The position numbers were made by a program, and so were the translations under genes. The notes under the pieces were generated by a model, which was not told the origin of the DNA, searched no databases, and saw nothing but the letters and a program-made list of their open reading frames with translations. From assembly GCF_015082335.1 (NCBI RefSeq), contig NZ_BLRL01000006.1:199431-263430 (forward strand): 64,000 nucleotides of DNA. Direction: 5' to 3'. This DNA is from Moritella sp. F3. Its GTDB lineage: Bacteria > Pseudomonadota > Gammaproteobacteria > Enterobacterales > Moritellaceae. Below are positions 38,434 through 47,537 of this stretch, in pieces (within the stretch, counting starts at the first letter, position 1; every line of letters begins with the position of its first letter).

Positions 38434-38926
38434 TAGGCATCTAACACGCGATTTAAAGCTATATCTGGCTGTTCTGGTAGAGGAGGAGCAAGTTGCTAAA
38501 CAAGCAGGTAATACTGATTTTTTATGCGCCATGCAGCATGCTCGGGTTAATCTTGAAAGCTTACTCGAAAGACATGGCATATCACGGACAACAACACTCG
38601 ACAATGTTGAACTTCCATTAATGAAGCAATCAGACCAGATGGAAATAATAGAGCCACACGATGAATCGCTGTGGATAACAGCTATCATTGAAGGGCGTTG
38701 GGTGAATGCATTGGTCTTAAATAGCCCTGGTATTGATTGTATTAATAATGGTCGTGTTAGTCAGTGCACAGTTGCCAAGAAAAGATTTCGCGATTGGAGT
38801 AAATCTTACCGCGATGAGATGGGCTATTGTTATAACAGAGGTCTTAATTTCGATGATTTACCGAAAGGTTTGTTAGACGGGATTATTGGTCGACTGGAAA
38901 CACTACCCCAGATAAACGTTAATTAA
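38426..38926 (+). CDS. Hypothetical protein, 166 aa
   Basis: Start MDNRHLTRDLKLYLAVLVEE at 38426 (the frame extends to 38384 inside the previous gene). Soluble; central IIEGRWVNALVLNSPGIDCI, basic region RFRDWSKSYRDEMGYCY. No family recognised. Confidence 0.6.
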   Translation: MDNRHLTRDLKLYLAVLVEEEQVAKQAGNTDFLCAMQHARVNLESLLERHGISRTTTLDNVELPLMKQSDQMEIIEPHDESLWITAIIEGRWVNALVLNSPGIDCINNGRVSQCTVAKKRFRDWSKSYRDEMGYCYNRGLNFDDLPKGLLDGIIGRLETLPQINVN

Positions 38927-38935
38927 TTTTAAATA

Positions 38936-38964
38936 AGCAGGGCGGCATTTGAGTCGCCCCTGCT
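38936..38964. terminator. Hairpin terminator
   Basis: AGCAGGGCGG, CATTTGAGT, CGCCCCTGCT. Strong stem after the 38426 gene; no T run, so possibly rho-assisted. Confidence 0.5.
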
Positions 38965-39098
38965 AATCTACATGATTACGAACAGCTTCAAAACAGTGTA
39001 TTTCGACATAATGCCATTTTGTATGCATACATATGGTCACAAACGGCACCCATATCTCAATTGCTTATTTACCACCATACTCACAGGATATTTTCTAT

Positions 39099-39353
39099 TT
39101 AGACTTTATCAAGTCCTTTCTTACTCCGAAGTTGCTTGGCCATTTCGGATAGAGCATAACTAATCGCTTTTTCTTTGCTGCCCACATCCTTAACTTCGCT
39201 CTTTATGAAAACCATATTGTCATGATCTTCTTTGCTAAACAAAAATGATTGTGGTTTTCGGCCACCGACTTTTTGATTTAATTTAAAATTTTTCTGTGCT
39301 TTACGCAATTGAGCTTTTCGCAGCTCCACTTTATCTTCAGCTTTAGCAGCCAA
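39099..39353 (-). CDS. Small basic protein, possible DNA-binding, 84 aa
   Basis: Initiates at TTG (39353) with GGAGTGAAATAAA upstream. Lys-rich N-terminus (KVELRKAQLRKAQKNFKLNQ) then a segment (SFLFSKEDHDNMVFIKSEVK, SKEKAISYALSEMAKQLR) with a ribbon-helix-helix feel. It lies 38 bases downstream of the P-loop gene in the same direction, so a partition or mobilisation accessory pair is conceivable; this is inference. Confidence 0.55.
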   Translation of the reverse strand: MAAKAEDKVELRKAQLRKAQKNFKLNQKVGGRKPQSFLFSKEDHDNMVFIKSEVKDVGSKEKAISYALSEMAKQLRSKKGLDKV

Positions 39354-39391
39354 TTTATTTCACTCCAATTAAGTATTCATCTATTCAGAGG

Positions 39392-40240
39392 TTAATGGAT
39401 AACAGAATAACCAGAAAGTCTTGCTGCAGTGTTTAAGTCCTCGTAAAAACCAGCACGTTCTTCATCACTGAGCAAACCAAATGTTGGCCACGTATTATTT
39501 ACTAACTTCATTGAAAGAGCATCAGCTAGATTTTCTCGTATTTGAGTATCAACCCATTCAAATTTAGATAGGTCTTCAGAAAGACCGCCCCCTTCCAGTA
39601 ACTCTAATAATTGAGGTTGATTCAATCTAATACCTGAAGACATTTCTAATTGTTCAACTGCATCTTTAATAAACTCTCTATCGAAAGTAAATCCATCTTT
39701 TGTGATAACCACATGTTTAGCTATACGCTTCTTGAATTCACCATGATGACCTTCAATTATGAGCGTTGCGGCTTTACCTTGCATTCCACGAGGTAATCGC
39801 CCCTTAATGCCCTTTGTGACACGTCTAGCATACTCATACTCGAAAGCGAACAGGCCTTTGCTTTGGCGGTATAGTTCGGTATCAACCAGTAAATGTCCTT
39901 TATCCCTGGTCTTCATTGCTACAATCTCAGAAAGACGCGATTTACCGGTACCAGATTGACTTAAGATGATTGAGTGATTTTCATCACCACCAGATTTAAA
40001 CAAATTATTTGTGTGAGAAGCATTTCCATCTCGAGGAGCAAATGTTAAATCTGCTGCATTTCTAAATAATTCAGGATCACCGTGTGGGTCTAAAAAGTCA
40101 TTCATTGACTGTATAGCTATACAATTTATATTATTTTCCAGCATATTTAATTTAGCCCCCAAAGTATCACACCGAAGAAAATCACTCATTTTTTGATTGA
40201 CCATCATATTTGCCGATTTACTATCGTTAATACTTTTCAT
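39392..40240 (-). CDS. P-loop protein, 282 aa
   Basis: Start at 40240, 6 bases after AAAGGA. Nucleotide-binding loop ILSQSGTGKSRL near residues 91-102; the first Gly of GxxxxGKS is Ser. Then LLVDTELYRQS (possible sensor or Walker B-like). It could be an ATPase of partition or transfer, but no family is recognised. Operon with 39099. Confidence 0.6.
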   Translation of the reverse strand: MKSINDSKSANMMVNQKMSDFLRCDTLGAKLNMLENNINCIAIQSMNDFLDPHGDPELFRNAADLTFAPRDGNASHTNNLFKSGGDENHSIILSQSGTGKSRLSEIVAMKTRDKGHLLVDTELYRQSKGLFAFEYEYARRVTKGIKGRLPRGMQGKAATLIIEGHHGEFKKRIAKHVVITKDGFTFDREFIKDAVEQLEMSSGIRLNQPQLLELLEGGGLSEDLSKFEWVDTQIRENLADALSMKLVNNTWPTFGLLSDEERAGFYEDLNTAARLSGYSVIH

Positions 40241-40332
40241 AAGCATCCTTTATACTATTACAATGGGGTGGTAATGGCTCTTTCCGTCACAAGAATCACG
40301 TCCATGTTGTCAAAACCCCGTGATAAATGGTG

Positions 40333-40650
40333 TTATTGTTTAACATCCGATTTGGGAACTAATTTGATACTATTTTTCATTCTATTTTCAATTGAGACAG
40401 AGATAAATATAGCGAAAAAGCAGGACGAATATACTAACATCAAAGTACTAACCCCCGCGACAAAGAACTTTACACCTGAAATCATCACACCCGTAACAGC
40501 GAATAATACAAGATTGGCTATAGCTATAAAACAGAAAACAACCATTGCTACGCGTATATGCTGTTCAACGGTAAAATCGAGCATTGAACCTATTTTATTA
40601 GCAATCTTATTTACTTTGTTCAGAATAATTACTTCACTAATTTTACTCAT
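40333..40650 (-). CDS. Membrane protein, 105 aa
   Basis: Helices at HIRVAMVVFCFIAIANLVLF, FVAGVSTLMLVYSSCFFAIF. First of a minus-strand membrane-protein cluster. The start sits just before the stop of 40652 (one-base gap), so translation is coupled. Confidence 0.55.
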   Translation of the reverse strand: MSKISEVIILNKVNKIANKIGSMLDFTVEQHIRVAMVVFCFIAIANLVLFAVTGVMISGVKFFVAGVSTLMLVYSSCFFAIFISVSIENRMKNSIKLVPKSDVKQ

Positions 40651-40651
40651 A

Positions 40652-40945
40652 TTACAATTTCAAACCTTTTCTAGTGTGCCTTTTAACCAGAGAGTCTACT
40701 AACAATGAACTAATAACCCACAACACTCCCACTGAGAACACGAATGTGACCCACCAGTTTATGTAAGTACTAATATTAAACGTAAAAACAATTAATTCAT
40801 CAATAATGGGCACGATTAGCCATTTGCTATAGCCCATATATGACAAGGCTAAATACATAATCCACACTGCATTTTTGAAGTAAAGGTCACAGTCATATAA
40901 CTTTTCACTGTAAGGCTTTTTCATAAAAAGTCCTTTGCATTGCAT
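40652..40945 (-). CDS. Membrane protein, 97 aa
   Basis: Starts MQCKGLFMKKPYSEKLYDCD; MKKPYSEKL at 40924, with AAAGGAC upstream, is the likelier start. Helices WIMYLALSYMGYSKWLIVPI and WVTFVFSVGVLWVISSLLV. A junction-like motif ATTTCCG is at 40948-40954, as in row 1. Confidence 0.55.
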   Translation of the reverse strand: MQCKGLFMKKPYSEKLYDCDLYFKNAVWIMYLALSYMGYSKWLIVPIIDELIVFTFNISTYINWWVTFVFSVGVLWVISSLLVDSLVKRHTRKGLKL

Positions 40946-40960
40946 TTATTTCCGTTAACG

Positions 40961-41316
40961 TTAAGTTCCAGAAGATTCTAGATGACGTTTAATAAATATC
41001 TTGGTGCTTTGGTCAACACGTACATCAACTAAATATTCTAACAGGTTAGCTCTATCAAACACTGAAAGGTACTCTTTGTAATCACCAATATACTCAGTAC
41101 GAGCTATTTTTACTCTTAGATACTCTTTTCGAGCAGGAAAGAAAAAACAGCTGTAACCAGCATTACAGATATTAGCATAGGAGCCCAAATGTAATCGGAT
41201 AAAGGCGTGTTCGCTAGAGCTGCGGTCAGTAAGATTACAGATGTAATTGAGCCAAACTCACACCAACGACTCGCTGTTGGTAAAACAAAGGCTTTCAGAT
41301 TCTTGCTATTTTTCAT
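40961..41316 (-). pseudogene. Membrane protein gene split by a likely frameshift
   Basis: The upstream frame (start 41316, MKNSKNLKAFVLPTASRWCE) gives two helices ending VMLVTAVFSFL, then stops after EKSI at 41116. The other frame continues ARKEYLRVKIARTEYIGDYK and SVFDRANLLEYLVDVRVDQS to 40961. They meet at a run of six T (GCTGTTTTTTCTTT), a typical slippage or sequencing-error site. I read one protein of about 118 residues. Confidence 0.5.
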
Positions 41317-41390
41317 GAAATTAATTCCCTAAGAGGGGGCCTGATTAATATTTTCGTTCAAAATAACTATCTACGCTATTAATTGTTTAA

Positions 41391-41804
41391 TTATGGATTT
41401 AATTGAACATGTGCAGGAGAATGATTTAACCAAGATGTATATGTTTCATCATAACTAATGGCGCCACTTTTAATATCTCTGACGCCTCCTGTATCAGAGA
41501 GTAGAATTAATACTCTCAACCGTCTCGCCCCGTCTTTCAAGACAACATATTGCTTTCCGGAAACCTCACAACGGAACATTACTTTCCAGTTGCTCCCAAA
41601 GAATTCCCAATTTAGTAAGTAATGGACAAAAACTGTGAAGCCCAAAACGATCAAGCCTAATGATAACCCCACAATAGTGTTCATTTCATAAGAGCCAATT
41701 GCAAACGCTACTACAAAGATAGTTAGTGGGTTGATCGCAAGCGAATACCAACGATCCTTTTCGCTTAATTCTAGCAATTCATTTAATGTTATATTTTCGT
41801 GCAT
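41391..41804 (-). CDS. Membrane protein, 137 aa
   Basis: Two helices (YSLAINPLTIFVVAFAIGSY, IVGLSLGLIVLGFTVFVHYL) and a soluble C-terminal domain (YVVLKDGARRLRVLILLSDT). AAGGATAAGTT upstream of 41804. Unrecognised. Confidence 0.6.
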   Translation of the reverse strand: MHENITLNELLELSEKDRWYSLAINPLTIFVVAFAIGSYEMNTIVGLSLGLIVLGFTVFVHYLLNWEFFGSNWKVMFRCEVSGKQYVVLKDGARRLRVLILLSDTGGVRDIKSGAISYDETYTSWLNHSPAHVQLNP

Positions 41805-41903
41805 AACTTATCCTTGTTCATCATGGATCATTTCCACTAATTCTTAAAAAGAGATTTGCTGCAAGAATATACTTACATCAATTTTAGGATTTGTCTTCAT
41901 AAA

Positions 41904-42113
41904 TTAGTCAATAGACTTAGATGCTTTCTTGTCTGAATATTTTTTTTTAAAATATGAATAAAGTACTTCGCACCCAAACAAAAATAGGCCTACTAGAAGA
42001 AACCCAATTTATAAACTCTCAAATTTCGGACCATCAAGTGAGAGTTTTAAACTCACGGTCAATAATGTAAGTGCTATAAATAAAACACCTGTCTGAACTG
42101 GATTGTTAATCAT
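41904..42113 (-). pseudogene. Small two-helix membrane protein gene with an in-frame stop
   Basis: GTAGGAGTAATGCTTAG precedes ATG 42113: MINNPVQTGVLFIALTLLTV, KLSLDGPKFESL, then TAA, then in the same frame IGFLLVGLFLFGCEVLYSYF and a Lys-rich tail to 41904. Either a 34-residue product is made, or a nonsense change (CAA to TAA fits) split a 69-residue protein. Confidence 0.5.
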
Positions 42114-42184
42114 CTAAGCATTACTCCTACGAACGTTGAAATGTGGTACCACAAATAAGTAAAGTCTGGACCATTAGACAGAAC

Positions 42185-42673
42185 TTAAGCCCCGTGTAAA
42201 ATCTGTTTATTTAAAAGCATATTGGCATCAATTAGATCACTAAATGTCATTTTTTCAGTGATTGTAAGTAGCGACCTAGCTTCGAGAATTAATGCGTATT
42301 TTTGTAAACTTTCGCAGTTCGACTGAGAAGTATATAAATTACAGTGACTAAATTCTGCGCTTCCAACTATCTCAATATTTCTAGATATTTCAAAAATAGC
42401 TTCACGACCTTTGAATATGTGGACTTTATATGCTGGTGATTCAAAGACAAACGCCGTGCTGATAACTAACAATACGACCGTGGGTATGATCAATCGATAT
42501 CCCTGTGAGAAATACGATGCAACTAGATTGTGCAATTTCGATTTACTTCCATAAATCAGATAGAAGCCTGCAAAGAAGTTTAAAAATAAAAACAACACAA
42601 TGGTGACGGATATTACTAGGCCAATATTATAGCTAGTTTCCAGTCCTAAACTACTTAACACGTTTTCGAACAT
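42185..42673 (-). CDS. Membrane protein, 162 aa
   Basis: Two helices (IGLVISVTIVLFLFLNFFAG, YRLIIPTVVLLVISTAFVFE) and a periplasmic domain with two cysteines (FSHCNLYTSQSNCESL). CTAAGGAAGTTAT precedes the start. Unrecognised. Confidence 0.65.
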   Translation of the reverse strand: MFENVLSSLGLETSYNIGLVISVTIVLFLFLNFFAGFYLIYGSKSKLHNLVASYFSQGYRLIIPTVVLLVISTAFVFESPAYKVHIFKGREAIFEISRNIEIVGSAEFSHCNLYTSQSNCESLQKYALILEARSLLTITEKMTFSDLIDANMLLNKQILHGA

Positions 42674-42727
42674 ATAACTTCCTTAGTGGTATTGCAGTGA
42701 TCACTTTGTGATAGATTGAATGAAAGA

Positions 42728-43258
42728 CTAAACAAGCCTTAGATGTTTTTCTTGTGTATCATCAATGACAATTATGTTATTGAACTGACGCTGTACTTTT
42801 GAACCTTTCTTAATTTCAGTGACACTGCCATAACAATTATATATAGCTTCTGTTGTTTTTAATGTTATTTGGTCATTGGATAAAAAACGGCCAAGTTGCA
42901 CCTCCACATCAATTACTTCTCCGCAGTCCTTAATGGTTTTCATGTATTCTTCATTCTCATAACGGAATAGCTCTACCCAGCTATTGAACATATAGCGCTG
43001 AGAAAATCTTGCGCATAGATACGCAAACGGCTTAATTAATAGCGCGTAGCTGCCCCCTGAAAGTAAGGCATGTAAAAATGATGATAACGCCTGCGTCTCA
43101 GGCAGAAAAGCAAGTATGTTGAGTCCAGTTAGATCATTGACAAAAGAAAAAGGTGAGAAACTAATAGCACTAAACCAATATAGAACACAGAACAACAGTC
43201 CTAAAAAGGTTAAAGCACTTGCTAGATAATCAAATTTTTCTGATAGTTTTTCATTCAT
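42728..43258 (-). CDS. Membrane protein, 176 aa
   Basis: Two to three helices (LTFLGLLFCVLYWFSAISFS; LHALLSGGSYALLIKPFAYL) and a C-terminal cytosolic-looking domain (YGSVTEIKKGSKVQRQFNNI). GGAGCGAACCACAAC upstream. Unrecognised. Confidence 0.6.
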   Translation of the reverse strand: MNEKLSEKFDYLASALTFLGLLFCVLYWFSAISFSPFSFVNDLTGLNILAFLPETQALSSFLHALLSGGSYALLIKPFAYLCARFSQRYMFNSWVELFRYENEEYMKTIKDCGEVIDVEVQLGRFLSNDQITLKTTEAIYNCYGSVTEIKKGSKVQRQFNNIIVIDDTQEKHLRLV

Positions 43259-43280
43259 GTTGTGGTTCGCTCCGTGTTAA

Positions 43281-43535
43281 TTAAGACTTTTTTTTTGATG
43301 TGAAAATTGAGTTTTTACCAAATTTTCTTCTAAACGTTCTCTTTACTACTTTAGATAGTGACATCATCAAGCACAGCCACAAAACCAAACCGTCAACGCC
43401 AAGGGTGGGGGATGCAAACCAACCTATACCATGACCTAGTAATTTAATATAAAGTGATAAGACAAACATTAACGAGGCTATCAAGCTATAAATTAAATAC
43501 TGTATGAAATGTTTAGTTAATATTTTTGGTTTCAC
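43281..43535 (-). CDS. Membrane protein, 84 aa
   Basis: FIQYLIYSLIASLMFVLSLY and a second segment VLWLCLMMSLSKVV, then a basic tail (RRKFGKNSIFTSKKKS). Its start shares a base with the stop of the next gene upstream (43535). Confidence 0.55.
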   Translation of the reverse strand: MKPKILTKHFIQYLIYSLIASLMFVLSLYIKLLGHGIGWFASPTLGVDGLVLWLCLMMSLSKVVKRTFRRKFGKNSIFTSKKKS

Positions 43536-44029
43536 TAGAATTTACCTTTTAAATTACTCTTTAATTCATCATCCTTAGACTGCAGTTCAGCTTGAGCACC
43601 GTATTGCATATCAAATATTAAAAGGTTGACCGCGTCATATACATAAAGGCAATTTTGAGTTTTAATTATTTCTTTCATCTTCATTTGAGTTGGCAGAGAA
43701 AATCTATTCATCACTTCTTTATACTCAGAACCAGAAAGTTCCTTATCACTCTGATTAACCATCCATTTACGTAGTGGTATGAACTTTCGCTCACTCTGAA
43801 TTAACCTAAGTCCTGAAAAGAAACCACAATATGGGTGGACTGTGACGTGAAACAGTATCCCTAAAAAAAACGAAACAAAAAATATAACGCCTGGAGTAAT
43901 GAAACCAAATAATCCAGTTATAATAAGTATGTACCGACCATAACAGAGGCAATTAAGTCGATCCAATGCAGCCTCTCCACTAATTACAAGTCGTGTACTT
44001 TCAGAGAACACTTCATGATTGTATATCAT
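43535..44029 (-). CDS. Membrane protein, 164 aa
   Basis: Starts MIYNHEVFSESTRLVISGEA with GAAGGTAGTAAA upstream. Helix pair (YILIITGLFGFITPGVIFFV, SFFLGILFHVTVHPY) then a helical cytosolic domain (VMNRFSLPTQMKMKEIIKTQ). First gene of the membrane-protein operon; function unknown. Confidence 0.6.
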   Translation of the reverse strand: MIYNHEVFSESTRLVISGEAALDRLNCLCYGRYILIITGLFGFITPGVIFFVSFFLGILFHVTVHPYCGFFSGLRLIQSERKFIPLRKWMVNQSDKELSGSEYKEVMNRFSLPTQMKMKEIIKTQNCLYVYDAVNLLIFDMQYGAQAELQSKDDELKSNLKGKF

Positions 44030-44180
44030 TTTACTACCTTCAGATTTTGAATTACACCATGATTGCCATGCATAATTTAATCATACATTACTACAATAAA
44101 TGGTTAAGTATCTTAATAGAGTTCGATTACGAGGCCTACTAGCTATTGGTTATTTCAACCTTGAAGCTACAGCCACTTAT

Positions 44181-45485
44181 TCACCCCCAACGCTTTGCTA
44201 GTTCAAGGCACTTACTGCAAGTCACTTTGCTCGAACCATTTGAAACTGTAAGGTCAAAGGAGCCGCGATTAGGGGTACACAGCAAATCACCACCTTCTCT
44301 TTTTAGTCGTCCCTTAATCAATTTTTCGTGCAAATGTATGTGATTAACCGACCTTTTATTTACGCCATCGCCATTTCCATTTGAAGACAAACCTGAAAGC
44401 ACTATCTTCGAAGCTGTAGACCATTCTACAGGGATGTTCAGTAAGTCATTAAACGTTCTAGCCTCAGCTTCAAGCTTCATCGTTTGCTGCTTATCGTCCT
44501 GTTCTTTGGTGGCGTTACGATCATTAACTGTTTTAATCTGTGCAGCTTCATATTCAACGTAATCACTTTTAAGATAAAAACATATTCCTGAATCAGTATT
44601 TGTTGCCACCAGTTCTGTACCAGCCTTTAATTCAACTTTTAATTTATAAGTAATCTTTCGTTCAATTGTACAAATTGATTTACCGTCACTACTTACTACG
44701 CAATCAAATTTAAGGAGGCGTACAAGAGCAGGATCTACAAATTTGCTGGTACTGTATGTATCGAGTGCAGTAGGAGGCAAAATCACGTCATCCTCCTTAC
44801 CGTCCGGCTGCAATACTTGAACTGATTGCCACTCTTCATTACGTGTACTTAAGTGGTCGTGGGCGTCAGTGGATAGGTCGTTACCCCACGCTTGACGGTT
44901 CAATCGCTTAGCGGCAACTAATGATGCACCAGAACCAAAGAAAGGGTCAGCAACAATATCGCCTTCAGCTGAACTTTGCTCAATCAATGTCTCGAATAGT
45001 CCAACCGGCTTCTCAGTTGGGTAGCCGCGATGAACACGCTTGAAACTGAGTACATCAGGGATACCCAAGTTATTCAATTTGCGCTTACCTTTTTCGAAGA
45101 ACAGAACGAATTCATATTGCGCTCGGAAATGATAACCCATACCTAATACTTCCTTGTTCCAAACTAACGGTTTCCAAAATTTGAACCCCGCATCCTCGCC
45201 AACAGGTTTGGCATGAAACATAGTTTCTTGATCGCACATAAAATAGAAATGTGAATTAGGCTTTAACACGCGATAGACTTCAGCGAACAACTCAACAAAA
45301 CGCTCGTTAGGAAAGATGCTAAACCAGTTATTACTGGAACCTTTGCTTTGCTTGAGTCTCGTTGTAGAGCCAATTTTGCGATGTTTTTCTAGTGATTCAT
45401 ACGGAAGGTCCGTTATTAGCAGGTCAACACTGCTATCAGCTAGTGACTTAAGCCACTCCACTGCATCTTGTTGTGATAACTTCAT
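44181..45485 (-). CDS. DNA methyltransferase (beta-type motif order)
   Basis: 434 aa. LLITDLPYES (motif IV, DPPY-like with L for P) comes near residue 23, before VADPFFGSGASLVAAKRL (motif I) near 169, the beta-class order of N6-adenine or N4-cytosine methyltransferases. YRVLKPNSHFYFMCD is the usual following motif. A C-terminal extension of about 200 residues ends with LLCTPNRGSF and VTCSKCLELAKRW, a likely zinc site. No restriction enzyme is adjacent, so it is probably an orphan (anti-restriction or regulatory) enzyme. Target unknown. Confidence 0.8.
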   Translation of the reverse strand: MKLSQQDAVEWLKSLADSSVDLLITDLPYESLEKHRKIGSTTRLKQSKGSSNNWFSIFPNERFVELFAEVYRVLKPNSHFYFMCDQETMFHAKPVGEDAGFKFWKPLVWNKEVLGMGYHFRAQYEFVLFFEKGKRKLNNLGIPDVLSFKRVHRGYPTEKPVGLFETLIEQSSAEGDIVADPFFGSGASLVAAKRLNRQAWGNDLSTDAHDHLSTRNEEWQSVQVLQPDGKEDDVILPPTALDTYSTSKFVDPALVRLLKFDCVVSSDGKSICTIERKITYKLKVELKAGTELVATNTDSGICFYLKSDYVEYEAAQIKTVNDRNATKEQDDKQQTMKLEAEARTFNDLLNIPVEWSTASKIVLSGLSSNGNGDGVNKRSVNHIHLHEKLIKGRLKREGGDLLCTPNRGSFDLTVSNGSSKVTCSKCLELAKRWG

Positions 45486-45521
45486 CTATTGCCCTTATCT
45501 GCGTGTATAAATACCAATTTC

Positions 45522-45829
45522 TTAATCAATATTAAGAACGTCTTTGGCTTGTTCCTTTAGCTGCTTCATGTCCGATTTTAGTGCTTCTGCATTCCAGGCT
45601 GCATTGCTGTATATGTTGTGGTACTAGCGCGGCTGAATCCAACGGTGTTTGTTCTTTTAATGAAATTATCATGGCACTTGTCAGATCGCCTTTGCGATTT
45701 AATCGCTTCGTTAAGCACAGCCCTTAGACTTAACAGATCGGCCAAATTATCTCTTATCTCACTCATTACAATCACATCCAATAAATCGATTTTGGTCCCG
45801 CGTATATGAGATGAACCATCACGGGACAA
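45522..45829 (-). pseudogene. Small gene with probable frameshift
   Basis: The frame from 45829 (TTG start, SRDGSSHIRGTKIDLLDVIV, helical middle) stops at 45578 after AMQPGMQKH. An alternative frame over the same end reads SNAAWNAEALKSDMKQLKEQ then AKDVLNID and TAA at 45522, a much more natural C-terminus. One base shift near 45630 would join them to about 100 residues. Located between the methyltransferase and the twin operators. Confidence 0.45.
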
Positions 45830-45861
45830 GGTTGTTTATTAAGCTTTAATTAATAATACTT

Positions 45862-45903
45862 GATTACGATGTAATCACAAGTTAAATTGATTACAATGTA
45901 ATC
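45862..45903. promoter_or_regulatory. Twin operators GATTACnnnGTAATC
   Basis: GATTACGATGTAATC (45862-45876) and GATTACAATGTAATC (45889-45903), perfect inverted repeats spaced 27 bases centre to centre, in the divergent region between the 45829 and 46010 genes. Strong candidate for a plasmid repressor binding two adjacent faces. Confidence 0.7.
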
Positions 45904-46009
45904 CAGCTTGCATCTGCGAAAATGTTACACCGCTAGATAACAAGGATTACCCCAGTAATTTAACCACGTCAGTAAGTGGTACCGGCAAGAAAAGTATAGG
46001 AATGTTGTT

Positions 46010-46624
46010 ATGACTAGAATGTCTGAGGCTCATTTTGAGTTTATTCAAAACAAGATGAAATAGGCTACTTCAGCTGCTTCAAAAAATCAGAACAAAGGTA
46101 CCAGTGTTGCATCAGTAACTAAAAAACCAAAAACCATAAAACTTCAGAAAAAGACTCGGGTCACAAGTTTATTAGCTTCACCGCATACACGGGCACTGAC
46201 GGCATTGCACAAAAACCCAAGTTTACTTAAACGAAATCAAGAGCACTTCTTGCAAGTGCGCGTGTTTGAGCATTTAGAATTTGAGATGCCAGAAATCTAT
46301 GACCTAACTTACGCAATCCCAAATGGTGGTCTTCGTTCGAATAAAACGGCAGGTGATATACTAGCCGAAGGCCTAAAGAAAGGTTATCCAGATACCGCGC
46401 TAGATGCAGCTCGTGGAATTTATCATGGCTTCCGGTGTGAAATTAAAACAAATGTCCGGACAAGGACTGAAAACCAGATAGAGTACGCAGATAAATTACG
46501 TGCTCAAGGGTATTGCGTAGTATTTTGTTATGGCTTCGAGGCTGTAATAGCAGCATTCGAGGAATACTGGAACTTGGCTGCTGGTGGCGTTATGAGTCAA
46601 TTTGATTATCGAAGCAAGAAGTAA
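46010..46624 (+). CDS. VRR-NUC domain nuclease with an in-frame amber codon
   Basis: The natural start is probably ATG 46010 (MTRMSEAHFEFIQNKMK), but codon 18 is TAG (46061-46063). The same frame then runs unbroken through a Lys-rich linker (KKPKTIKLQKKTRV) into the VRR-NUC fold: AIPNGGLRSNKTAGDILAEG, KKGYPDTALDAARG, GFRCEIKTNVRTRTENQIEY, with the acidic/E.K core. A TTG at 46205 could start the conserved domain alone (139 residues). Function would be DNA repair or branched-DNA cleavage. Amber or sequencing error to be resolved. Confidence 0.7.
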
Positions 46625-47082
46625 CCATGTTTAAGTGCTCCTAAAGGGGGAGGGCGCTCTACCAATTCATCCATCTTCATTGACATTGGTGGAGCAACTA
46701 ATATAAAGTTTACTCACTAAGCAACGTCTAAGCCGACCTGATGACGAAAAATACCGGCTCACTTCCAATGCACAACTAAATAAACCTCATTGATAGACCT
46801 GTTTAAATCAACTTAAGTGGCCACTACACCTTAAGTTCAGAACATCGATCCCATTTAGCCGCAATTCAATTAGACACTAATCCCATTAAACATTAACTCA
46901 ACCAGACACTAGTCGATGTTACTAGATACAGCTATGCCTTTTTACTCAGCGCTCTTAATGCGAGAAAGCATAACTGTTTCAAGTGACTTCGTTCACTAAA
47001 ACTGTCGGATTCAGGCTAATAATACCGACAAATGCTCTTAGCATTGCCCCCTTTCAAATCGCCTTTTGGCAACCTTCAATGT
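46625..47082. other. Gene-free stretch, 460 bp
   Basis: No coding frame is supported. Contains AAAGGGGGAGGGCGC, which also occurs at 20149, plus repeated CAATTAGACACTAATCCC-like segments (ACATTAACTCAACCAGACAC). Possibly a plasmid leading-region control segment. Confidence 0.35.
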
Positions 47083-47424
47083 ATGGAAAAAACCATGACA
47101 GCACTAACACTCAAGCCTACGCCAGTTTCAAAACTGTCCAAGGTTAATTACGTAGCTTTGTATTCACAGCTAAGTCTTATCCAACTAGATGATGCATGTA
47201 TTGCATTGATGAAGAAGCAAATAACGGATAACGAACCGTTTAATGGTCATACTGATTCAACACTCATGCGATTAGTTGGTCCAATACTAAGAGCAAACGA
47301 AATTGAACCATCATTTTTCTTTTACTCAGGACATAAGGTATGGGTGCTCACCGCAAAAGATCGCGAAGGGAACCTAATTGACTTTCCATTTAGTATGGAA
47401 GTTTTGATGGCCACTGATAATTAA
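47083..47424 (+). CDS. Hypothetical protein, 113 aa
   Basis: Start either MEKTMTALTLKPTPVSKL (47083) or MTALTL (47095). Soluble; TDSTLMRLVGPILRANEIEP then FFFYSGHKVWVLTAKDREGN. First of a series of plus-strand genes each followed by a hairpin. Function unknown. Confidence 0.55.
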   Translation: MEKTMTALTLKPTPVSKLSKVNYVALYSQLSLIQLDDACIALMKKQITDNEPFNGHTDSTLMRLVGPILRANEIEPSFFFYSGHKVWVLTAKDREGNLIDFPFSMEVLMATDN

Positions 47425-47433
47425 AAGAAAACG

Positions 47434-47470
47434 GGATAGACCGGTACATCGAAATGCCGGCATCCTTTAA
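47434..47470 (+). terminator. Hairpin after the 47083 gene
   Basis: GGATAGACCGG, TACATCGAAATG, CCGGCATCC. T-poor, so a weak terminator or RNA leader of the SprT-like gene. Confidence 0.4.
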
Positions 47471-47537
47471 CAACCACCCATTAGGGTCATTCAATTAGGT
47501 CTCTCATTAAGACCGACTATACAATTAGGTACTCACA

